From Deltaproteobacteria bacterium (GTDB lineage: Bacteria; Myxococcota; XYA12-FULL-58-9; JAUUZB01): a stretch of DNA of 8,855 nt. Made by a program: the position numbers and the translations under genes. Location of the stretch: contig JAUUZB010000090.1 of the NCBI GenBank assembly GCA_030590185.1, positions 1-8,855 of the forward strand. Direction: 5' to 3'. This document shows positions 1 through 6,400 of the stretch, one piece after another. Each line of letters opens with the position of its first letter. Positions within the stretch are counted from its first letter, which is position 1. The notes under the pieces were generated by a model. The model saw only the letters and a program-made list of their open reading frames with translations. It did no database searches and had not been told where the DNA came from.

Positions 1-747
1 CCGAGGTGCGATTGGTACTGCTGGGGATCGAACTGCCCGCAGGATGGCTACTGCCGCTCCAAGGACCTCGAAAACTCCCACGTCGAGACCCCCGGCCAGG
101 GCAACATCGCCGACAACGAGCCGTTCAAGCGCCAGATCATGCGCAACTTCTTTGCCGCCTTGTTGCTCTCCCACGGCACGCCGATGCTGTTCGCCGGCGA
201 CGAGTGGATGCGCAGTCAGTACGGCAACAACAACGCTTACCAGTTCAGCGCCGACAACAAGTGGAACTGGCTCCAGTGGGGAACCTGGGAGCCCCGGCCG
301 GAGCGCCAGCGCATGCGCGATTTCGTGCGCCAGATGATCACGCTGCGCAAGGATCACGCTTACGCGCTCGCCCCGGCGGCCTACGGTGGTGGCGCGCCCT
401 TCGCCTGGAAGAACGCCAGCAACGTTGACATGCTAGCGGGCGACTGGGGCAGCCGGCGCATCATGCTTCACTACTACGATTCCACGGTCGGTCCGGAGTT
501 GTTGATCCTGATCAACATGGAGAACTACGCGGTCGACTTCACCCTCCCCAGCCTGCCCGTTGATCATGGCTGGGTGCGCTTAGCCGATACCCAGCATTTC
601 TTCGACCGGGAGGATGAGTTCAGCCCCACGCAGGACCCGGAGATCTCTGCCAACGTCAGCCTTGGGTCGCCGACTCGTATCGTGGGTGGGGTCTATTCCG
701 CCTCGACGCGCAGCTTTGTGGTGTTGCGGGCTGACGCTGTTCCGTAG
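1..747 (+). CDS. glgX: Glycogen debranching enzyme, GlgX/isoamylase type (GH13), C-terminal part
   Basis: The reading frame is open at the window's left edge and ends at TAG 745-747, so 248 residues of the C-terminus are present and the start and most of the catalytic barrel lie outside. Family hallmarks are visible: QIMRNFFAALLLSHGTPML followed by FAGDEW (the last strand and loop of the GH13 barrel in GlgX and isoamylases), then RSQYGNNNAY and a W-rich segment (WNWLQW) typical of GlgX, and finally a beta-rich C-terminal domain. Such enzymes hydrolyse alpha-1,6 branch linkages of glycogen in the cytoplasm. The first visible residues are odd: four cysteines lie within 16 residues (C3, C7, C12, C18 of the visible part), where GlgX usually has an NGEDNRDG...SWNCG-like loop. 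This suggests a divergent subgroup, and another GH13 debranching or amylase specificity is possible. The next gene is convergent, so no operon is shown on this side. Confidence 0.85.
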   Translation, partial: PRCDWYCWGSNCPQDGYCRSKDLENSHVETPGQGNIADNEPFKRQIMRNFFAALLLSHGTPMLFAGDEWMRSQYGNNNAYQFSADNKWNWLQWGTWEPRPERQRMRDFVRQMITLRKDHAYALAPAAYGGGAPFAWKNASNVDMLAGDWGSRRIMLHYYDSTVGPELLILINMENYAVDFTLPSLPVDHGWVRLADTQHFFDREDEFSPTQDPEISANVSLGSPTRIVGGVYSASTRSFVVLRADAVP

Positions 748-764
748 CCTCGCGGCGCGATGCT

Positions 765-780
765 CCGGCGCCGGCCGGCG
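765..780. repeat. GC-rich overlapping palindromes between convergent genes
   Basis: CCGGCGCCGG (765-774) is a perfect palindrome overlapping a second one, CGCCGGCCGGCG (769-780). They sit in the 59-base gap between the converging stops of the debranching enzyme and the zeta toxin gene. A transcript from either strand could form a GC-rich stem here, but no T-run follows, so a classical Rho-independent terminator is not supported. Confidence 0.3.
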
Positions 781-806
781 TGTGTATCTCGTCGACCCGT
801 TCGTGC

Positions 807-1394
807 TCATTCGAGATAGTCGCTCAACATCTCGATCGCCCAAGCCGGCGCAGGGCTCGTCATCATCTCGACGACGCCTTCCTTGACGGTGGCAACCCGC
901 TCGAACGGGTCCTCGCTGCTGGAGTTGTCGAGCAGGTGGAGCTCGTTGGCCAGCGGCACGGCTCGTTTGACGTGCGCCAGGGTACGCGGCAGGCGTGAGG
1001 TGACCTTGTCATCCGGCACGTCGTGTCCGCCGGCTGAGACCCGTTGGGCTACGCGCGCCAGATTGAGGTTGGGGTTGTCCAGATGGATGAAGACGAGGAT
1101 GACCTCGTAGCCGTGGGCTCTTGCCCTCGCGGCGAAGTCGATCTTGGATGGGTGGGAGAACACGGTTTCGAAACAGAACGAGACGCCCTCTTCGAGCAGA
1201 TCGGCACAGATGCGCTCGGCGATCCGTGCCGCTTCGTAGCTCGCGCTCTGCGGGTCGTCGGGCGAGACCGCCCGTGCAATGCGGTCGGCATTGACCAGTC
1301 GCACGCCCTTGGGCTGTAGGAGCTGCGCGTAGAACGTGCTCTTGCCTGCGCCGTTGCCGCCGGCGAGGAGCCACAGCTGTTTCGGAGCGGTCAT
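807..1394 (-). CDS. Zeta toxin family P-loop kinase
   Basis: This 195-residue protein has a strand and Walker A loop at the N-terminus (AGGNGAGKST, residues 11-20, with K18). The VNADRIA segment follows (34-40), then the FETVFSH segment (75-81), a HGYEVILVFIHL strand (94-105) and a RVAQRVSAGGHDVPDDK motif (114-130), all characteristic of the zeta/PezT-like kinase group. Classical zeta toxins phosphorylate UDP-N-acetylglucosamine at its 3' hydroxyl and block peptidoglycan precursor synthesis; chromosomal relatives may use other substrates, so the target here is inferred. The ATG overlaps the TGA of the upstream antitoxin (ATGA, 1391-1394), which indicates translational coupling. A GAGG sits only one base before the start. 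The cognate antitoxin is ParD-like rather than epsilon-like. The 195-residue length fits the small chromosomal zeta-like kinases. I see no truncation. Confidence 0.88.
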   Translation of the reverse strand: MTAPKQLWLLAGGNGAGKSTFYAQLLQPKGVRLVNADRIARAVSPDDPQSASYEAARIAERICADLLEEGVSFCFETVFSHPSKIDFAARARAHGYEVILVFIHLDNPNLNLARVAQRVSAGGHDVPDDKVTSRLPRTLAHVKRAVPLANELHLLDNSSSEDPFERVATVKEGVVEMMTSPAPAWAIEMLSDYLE

Positions 1395-1795
1395 TCCTCG
1401 ATTGGCACAAATCGCCCGCCGGTGAAGCGCCCAATGACTCTGGAGTCGTCACCCCGCAACTGCTCGAGCAGCCCAGGCCTCTGTGGGCACGCCTGATATC
1501 GCACCGGTCCCTCGGCGACTCGATCCGGAAGAGTACCCTTGCTGCGGGAGGCTTCGAGAGCCGCGAAGATGTCGTCTGAGCGCACCGGCGCAGAGGGCGC
1601 CATCTCAACCACGAGTCTTGCCAGACCTTCATGGACGGCGATCAGCGCCTCATGGTCGAGACTCCGCTCAACGGCTCGGCCCAGCTCGGCCCAGAACTCG
1701 ATCTGACGTGGAACAGAGCGCTTGTGACGCTTGGCGGCAGCGCCGGCAGCGTGGACGAGCTCGAGATCGAGGCGCAGTGGCTTTGAGCTTGCCAT
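1391..1795 (-). CDS. ParD-like antitoxin paired with the zeta-type toxin
   Basis: A 134-residue protein whose N-terminal part (LRLDLELVHAAGAAAKRHKR, then SVPRQIEFWAELGRAVE) matches the ParD-like antitoxin family (the PF11903 type), which has a ribbon-helix-helix-like DNA-binding region. The C-terminal tail, roughly residues 99-134 (YQACPQRPGLLEQL then GRFTGGRFVPIEE), is a recurring ending in antitoxins of this type and probably contacts the toxin; that role is inferred. The ATG is supported by GGAG (1801-1804, minus strand) five bases upstream. The gene is first in a two-gene operon with the zeta toxin (4-base overlap) and is read from a strong-looking promoter at 1829-1857 with an inverted repeat in it, so autorepression is likely. 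Protection would work by direct binding to the kinase, as in other type II systems. Confidence 0.8.
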   Translation of the reverse strand: MASSKPLRLDLELVHAAGAAAKRHKRSVPRQIEFWAELGRAVERSLDHEALIAVHEGLARLVVEMAPSAPVRSDDIFAALEASRSKGTLPDRVAEGPVRYQACPQRPGLLEQLRGDDSRVIGRFTGGRFVPIEE

Positions 1796-1828
1796 GGGGG
1801 CTCCAGACAGTCGTAGGAGTACGCAACA

Positions 1829-1857
1829 ATTGTAGCTTCACGCTACATCTCCGTCAA
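1829..1857 (-). promoter_or_regulatory. Sigma70-like promoter of the ParD-like/zeta operon
   Basis: On the minus strand TTGACG (1857-1852, 5/6 to the -35 consensus) is followed by exactly 17 bases and TACAAT (1834-1829, 5/6 to the -10 consensus). Initiation would fall near 1822, giving a leader of under 30 bases that carries the GGAG ribosome-binding site at 1804-1801 before the ATG at 1795. This is one of the best promoter matches in the window. Confidence 0.7.
1831..1847. promoter_or_regulatory. Probable operator of the ParD-like/zeta operon
   Basis: A perfect inverted repeat, TGTAGC-TTCAC-GCTACA, lies inside the spacer and overlaps the -10 of the minus-strand promoter. This is where a ribbon-helix-helix antitoxin would bind to block RNA polymerase. 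Binding by the ParD-like protein is inferred from position and symmetry. Confidence 0.6.
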
Positions 1858-1905
1858 GAGAGCGGGATCAGCAAACAGCGGCGTGACCGAGCTCGATCTT
1901 CGTGA

Positions 1906-1934
1906 TTGACATCATGCCATCAGTTTTCCATGAT
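1906..1934 (+). promoter_or_regulatory. Sigma70-like promoter of the vapBC-like operon
   Basis: A perfect -35 hexamer TTGACA (1906-1911), a 17-base spacer and CATGAT (1929-1934, 4/6 to TATAAT). Initiation about seven bases downstream falls on or next to the A of the ATG at 1941. No Shine-Dalgarno-like sequence precedes that ATG, so the transcript may be leaderless. Confidence 0.6.
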
Positions 1935-1938
1935 GGCA
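1910..1938. promoter_or_regulatory. Probable VapB operator: two overlapping inverted repeats
   Basis: A perfect 8-base inverted repeat, TGCCATCA (1915-1922) and TGATGGCA (1931-1938) with an 8-base spacer, overlaps a second perfect 7-base repeat, CATCATG (1910-1916) and CATGATG (1929-1935). Together they cover the spacer and -10 of the promoter and end two bases before the antitoxin start. VapB proteins, alone or with VapC, typically bind such dyads and repress their own operon; this assignment is inferred. Confidence 0.6.
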
Positions 1939-1940
1939 GT

Positions 1941-2174
1941 ATGCATCGAACTACGATCAATCTGGACGAGGCGGTGTACCGCAGGGTGAAGACGTTGGCT
2001 TCTCGTCGCGGCAAATCGCTGGCCCGCACCATCGAGGATCTCCTACGAACTGCCCTGGGATCGGGAGCGCCGGCTCAACCGGTGGAGCTTCCCAAACACC
2101 GTGACAACGGACCACGACCCGGCGTCGACGTCGCGGATCGCGACCGACTCTACGATCTGATGGATGGCCGCTAG
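1941..2174 (+). CDS. vapB: VapB-like ribbon-helix-helix antitoxin
   Basis: A 77-residue protein. Residues 2-39 (HRTTINLDEAVYRRVKTLA, then SRRGKSLARTIEDLLRTAL) form a typical ribbon-helix-helix: a short strand for the DNA groove, then two helices. The tail (residues 60-77, PGVDVADRDRLYDLMDGR) is acidic and resembles the toxin-binding end of VapB antitoxins. In-frame upstream starts exist (GTG 1902, ATG 1914), but they would lie within the promoter and operator, and the ribbon-helix-helix begins right at the ATG at 1941, so I choose that start. It has no clear ribosome-binding site. The vapC gene follows after three bases, in the standard antitoxin-first order. It should neutralise VapC and autorepress through the dyads just upstream. 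Confidence 0.85.
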   Translation: MHRTTINLDEAVYRRVKTLASRRGKSLARTIEDLLRTALGSGAPAQPVELPKHRDNGPRPGVDVADRDRLYDLMDGR

Positions 2175-2177
2175 GCG

Positions 2178-2612
2178 ATGTTCGCGATCGACACGAACAT
2201 CCTAATCTACGCCCATTTCGCACGGTACCCACAGCACGACAAGGCGCGACAGTTTTGCCGGTCGCGTCTCTTTGGCGGTGAAGAGTGGTGCATGGGATGG
2301 CAGGTCGTCTATGAGTATCTCCGCATCACCACGCACCCACGCGTCCACGAAACGCCGCTCACCTTCGCCGCGGCTCTTGCTGACCTGCAGCCGTATATCC
2401 ATGCGACCAACGGCCACGTCCTGACGCAAACGCCCCAACACCCAGTTGTCCTAGCGGCATTGCAAGAGGAGTACCCGCAGGTCCGCGGCAACCTGATGCA
2501 CGACTGCCACTACGCGGCGCTGCTGCGCGAGAATGGTGTGCCGCGGCTCTACACCGCTGACGTGGATTTCAAGCAGTTCACCTTCTTGAAGGTGTCAGAC
2601 CCGACCGTCTGA
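2178..2612 (+). CDS. vapC: VapC-like PIN-domain ribonuclease toxin
   Basis: A 144-residue PIN domain. The acidic active-site residues are visible: D5 in FAIDTNILIYAH, E46 in VVYEYLRI, D109 in NLMHDCHYAALL and D128 or D130 in LYTADVDF. PIN toxins are Mg2+-dependent endoribonucleases; VapC members cut tRNAs or the rRNA sarcin-ricin loop. The exact RNA target here is unknown. The length fits the family and all catalytic positions are present, so it looks active. The start is fixed by the 3-base gap after the vapB stop; the two genes are surely co-transcribed. The gene ends tail-to-tail with the carboxysome-type shell protein gene, 104 bases apart. I see no T-rich terminator in that gap. Confidence 0.9.
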   Translation: MFAIDTNILIYAHFARYPQHDKARQFCRSRLFGGEEWCMGWQVVYEYLRITTHPRVHETPLTFAAALADLQPYIHATNGHVLTQTPQHPVVLAALQEEYPQVRGNLMHDCHYAALLRENGVPRLYTADVDFKQFTFLKVSDPTV

Positions 2613-2710
2613 GTCGCCCTGCCTGCAATGGAAGGCCGAGAAGAACAGAACGTTTTGGCGATGACCTGCTGGGACCATCACTCGGCCATGAGAAGCGAAG
2701 AGAATCGACC

Positions 2711-2726
2711 CGAGGCTCAAGCCTCG
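2711..2726. repeat. Perfect stem-loop at the end of the BMC gene
   Basis: CGAGGC-TCAA-GCCTCG forms a perfect 6-base stem with a 4-base loop. The loop carries the minus-strand stop codon of the shell protein gene (TCA, 2717-2719). It may help end or stabilise that transcript, but no T-run follows on either strand, so a Rho-independent terminator is not shown. Confidence 0.35.
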
Positions 2727-3337
2727 ATACCGTCGATGCTATCGATAGCGGCGGTGGCGGCCTCGGCCGCGGAGTCGATATCGGCCTCGGTGCCAGCCAT
2801 GTAGAGCCGCCCGAAGGCGCCGTAGGGCCGGCAGTCGAGCAGCGTGACCTCGGCCGCCTTCTCCGCCTCATTGGCGGCAAAAGCGATGTAGCCGGCGGGC
2901 TGGGTTTCCATGATCAGCAGGGACTCCCCCGGCACGATCATCGAGCCCCAGCGCAGCTTGTTGACGCACTGGGCATGGTCCGGCTCGATCGAACGGATCA
3001 CCTCGTTGGTGACCATCTTCGGCTTGATCCGCTCCGCCTCGGTTGTGCCGAGGCCGTCGAGCACCGCCTTGCCTGCGGCCAGGATCTCACCCTTGTCAAA
3101 GGCGTGCAGGTTCATCATCCCATAGGCGCGCTCGACCACGATGTTCGCCGGGTGGACGTCGTTGGCCTTGAGCGCCTTGTCCAACAGGGAATGGACCGCC
3201 ATACCCGGGGCGATCTCGACGAACAGGGCCGCTTCGTCCGGCACCGGCCAGAAACCGCGGCAGGTGGTGCAGATGTGCGCCGTCAGTTGGGGCTGCAGGG
3301 CATCGATAAACACGTAACAACGCAGGGAGATACTCAT
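2717..3337 (-). CDS. csoS1D: CsoS1D/CcmP-like tandem-domain BMC shell protein (BMC-T)
   Basis: A 206-residue protein with two bacterial microcompartment domains in tandem, about residues 4-100 and 107-206. It closely follows the carboxysome CsoS1D/CcmP pattern: LRCYVFIDALQPQL (5-18), FVEIAPGMAVH (39-49), IKPKMVTNEVIRSIEPDHA (104-122), PAGYIAFAANEAEKAAEV (147-164) and GAFGRLYMAG (173-182). E69-R70 in VVERAYG corresponds to the Glu-Arg pair that opens and closes the central pore in CsoS1D. Such proteins form stacked pseudohexamers in the shell and are thought to gate metabolites such as RuBP. The N-terminal extension of about 50 residues seen in marine cyanobacterial CsoS1D is absent, so the length is closer to CcmP. 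No Rubisco or other cso/ccm gene is in the window, so it is an orphan here. The ATG at 3337 has only a distant GGAG upstream. Another BMC-T type is possible but less likely. Confidence 0.88.
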   Translation of the reverse strand: MSISLRCYVFIDALQPQLTAHICTTCRGFWPVPDEAALFVEIAPGMAVHSLLDKALKANDVHPANIVVERAYGMMNLHAFDKGEILAAGKAVLDGLGTTEAERIKPKMVTNEVIRSIEPDHAQCVNKLRWGSMIVPGESLLIMETQPAGYIAFAANEAEKAAEVTLLDCRPYGAFGRLYMAGTEADIDSAAEAATAAIDSIDGIEA

Positions 3338-3424
3338 GGCCAGTCACGCTCCGTCGCCGGGCATAACGCAGGTTGCTTGGCGCCACAAGGCAGCCCCTAC
3401 GCAGCGATCCAGGTTGGGCATTTC

Positions 3425-3453
3425 TTGGCGACTGTTGGCTGCCGACCTAAAAT
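3425..3453 (+). promoter_or_regulatory. Candidate promoter of the receiver/PPDK_N gene
   Basis: TTGGCG (3425-3430, 4/6 to the -35 consensus), a 17-base spacer and TAAAAT (3448-3453, 5/6 to the -10 consensus). Initiation would be about 3460, two bases before the GTG start at 3462, and no ribosome-binding site lies between, so the mRNA might be nearly leaderless. The gap of 124 bases is shared with the divergent shell protein gene, for which I see no convincing promoter. Confidence 0.45.
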
Positions 3454-3461
3454 AGTGAACC

Positions 3462-6400
3462 GTGAGCAGTATTTCCCAGCGTCTCGCCGGCAGGCCCTGG
3501 TATTTGAGGTTGCGGGACCTGATGCCGCATCGGGTCCGAGAGATCCTGCTGGTCTCCTCGGCCTACGACGCCTTCATCCTCGAGGAGGACGGCCCGCTCA
3601 CCGAGCGGCTGTTCACCGAGTACTCTGAGGTCAACCTCAGCTCGGCGGCGCGCATCACCCACGTGGAGAGCGGCGGTGCCGCCCTGCGACTGCTCGAGGA
3701 GCGACGGTTCGATCTGGTGCTCGCCATGCCACGGCTGGTGGGAACCGACGCCGTGACCTTGGCCCGCCAGGCCAAGGAGCGGCAGCCCGGCCTGCCGGTG
3801 GTGGTCTTGACCTTCAACGAGGCGGACCTCCGGCACATCCCGGGCGGTGTCGACAACGAGGCCATCGACAACGCCTACATGTGGACCGGCGACGCCCGCA
3901 TCCTGATCACCATCGCCAAGCTGGTGGAGGACTTCAAGAACATCGACCACGACACCAAAACCGCCGGGGTGCCGATGATCCTGGTGGTCGAGGATTCGAT
4001 CCGCTACGCCTCCAGCTTCCTGACCGCGCTCTACGCGGAGCTGATGCAGCAGAGCCAATCGCTGGTGGCCGACGGGGTGAGCCGGCTGCACAAGCTCTAT
4101 CAGATGCGCACTCGGCTCAAGGTGCGCCACGAGCGGACCTTCGAGCAGGCCAACGATTGCGTCGATCAACTCGGCGAGCACATCGTGGCGGTCATCACCG
4201 ACATCAGCTTTCCCCGTCAGGGTGCGATCGACCGGGAGGCGGGCTTCCGGCTGGTGGAGCGGATCCGTCGCGAGTGGCCCTCCATCCCGATCCTGATGCA
4301 ATCCGCCGACCCGGAGACCGAGGCCCGCGCCGACGGCTACGGCGCAGTCTGGATCAACAAGCGCTCCCCCAACCTGCTGCGCGACCTGCGGCACTTCGTC
4401 TCCGAGTCCCTCGGCTTTGGCCCGTTTGTCTTTCGCCTGCCGGACCGCACCGAGGTGGCGCGCGCCAACGACCTCCACGACATGGAGCAGATCCTCGCCA
4501 CCATCCCGGCCGAGTCGGTGCGCTACCACGCCAACCGGCACGACTTTTCGGTCTGGTTCGCCGCCCGCGGCAGGCTCGAGGTCTCACATCTAGTACGCGC
4601 CCGCGACTTCAAGAACGCCGCGAGCACCCGCAGATTTCTCCTCGACACCCTGCACCGCATCGCCGCCGAAGAGCGCGAAGGGACCATCGCCGATTTCTCC
4701 GCGGCGCAGCCCTTGCCGGATACCGCCATGGCACGCGTCGGGGAGGGATCGATCGGCGGTAAGGCCCGCGGCATCGCCTTCGTCAACACCGTCTTGGTGC
4801 AACGCGACCTTCTCGACCGCTTCACGGGCCTGCGGATCCAAATCCCCAAAACGGCGGTGCTCGCCACCGAGGCATTCCAGCACTTTGTCGAGGACAACGA
4901 GATCCGCGAGGATCTCGAAGAGCTCGCGGACGACAACGCCATCATCCAACGCTTCCTCGCCGGCCGGCTGCCGGAGGGCCTCGAGCGCGATCTGCACGAG
5001 GTGTGGAAGAACCTCCGGGGCCCCCTAGCGATCCGCTCCTCAGGGCTGCTCGAGGATCTCCAGTTCCAACCGTTCTCCGGCGTCTACGCCACCTACATGC
5101 TGCCCAACAACCATCCGGATCCGGACAAACGCTTCCGACAATTCTGTCGGGCGATCCGGGCGGTCTACGCCTCCACCTACAGCGAGGGCGCCCGGGCCTA
5201 TATCGAGAACACGCCGTATCGCCTGGAGGAGGAGCGGATGGCGGTGATCATCCAGGAGTTGGTCGGCGAACAGCACGGCGAGCGCTTCTACCCCCACGCC
5301 TCCGGCGTCGCCCTGTCGCACAACTACTATCCGATCCGCGCGCAACGCTCACAGGACGGCATGGTCTGCATGGCCCTCGGCCTCGGCCACCAGATCGTGG
5401 CGGGCGGCACGGTGCTGCGTTTTTCCCCGGCCACGCCGGGGGTACTGGCGCAATTCGCCACAGCGGCCGACTACCTGCGCAACACCCAGAACCGCTTCTA
5501 CGCCCTGGACACGAGCCGGCCGGTCATCGACTTCCTCGCCGGGCCCACCTCCTCCCTGGCGCTATTCGACCTGTCCGACGCTGAACGCGACGGCATGCTC
5601 ACCATGGCCGGCAGCGTCTACTGTGGGGAGGATGACGTCATCCGGGAGAACCTCCGGCTCGCGGGCCCGCGGGTGGTCAGCTTCAACAACATCCTCAAAT
5701 GGAACGCCATGCCCCTGGCCGCGGCATTGCGAGAGCTGCTGCGGGTGTTGAGCAAGGGCATGGGTTGCCCGGTGGAGATCGAGTTCGCGGTCGGCGCGGG
5801 TGACTACGGCCGCAGCCCCCCCGCCGGCGAAGCCGCGAGACCGCCGACCCTCTACGTGCTCCAGATCCGGCCGCTGGCCACCCACTTCGCTGAGCCGGCG
5901 GTGGAGACCAACGGCGTCCGCGATGATGAGGTCCTCTGCTGGACCGACCGCGCCCTGGGCCAGGGGGTGATCGACGACATCTACGATCTGGTCTACGTCA
6001 AGCCGGACGCCCTCGAGGGCCACACCACCAAGGAGATCGCCGCCCAGGTGGGGGAGCTCAACGCCAGCCTGCAGAGGTCGCGGGTTCCCTTCCTCCTCAT
6101 CGGCCCCGGTCGCTGGGGCACCTCCGATCCCTCGCTCGGGTTGCCGGTGGAGTGGCGTCAAATCGCCGGGGCGCGGGTCATCGCCGAGACGCCGCTACGT
6201 GGCGAGGAAGTGGAGCCCTCCCAGGGCAGCCACTTCTTCCACAACATCACCTCCCGGGGGGTGGGCTACCTGACCCTCGGCAGCGCCCACAGCTCCGCCG
6301 GCAACCGAAGTGGGGGCTACCTCGATCTGCTGTGGCTCGAAGGGACGCCGGCCCACCAGGAAACGACGGCCGTGCGTCACCTGCGCTTTAGCGAGCCCCT

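Noticed and set aside
1902..1940. Upstream GTG/ATG starts extending vapB by 9-13 residues
   Set aside because: They lie inside the promoter and operator, lack a ribosome-binding site, and add residues before the ribbon-helix-helix strand that do not fit the family.
2633..2687. GGCCGAG/CTCGGCC inverted repeat after vapC as a terminator
   Set aside because: The arms are about 40 bases apart and no T-run follows, so a terminator hairpin is unlikely.
2738..2749. Palindrome GCTATCGATAGC as a regulatory site
   Set aside because: It lies inside the csoS1D-like coding region and is explained by its AIDSID repeat-like codons.
2975..3628. A 217-residue plus-strand frame
   Set aside because: It is antisense to the csoS1D-like gene, crosses the intergenic gap and runs into the next gene out of frame; no domain is visible.
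3447..4541. A 364-residue minus-strand frame
   Set aside because: It is antisense to the start of the receiver/PPDK_N gene, whose sense frame has clear receiver motifs. The His/Val/Leu/Gly-rich composition is typical of a GC-rich shadow.
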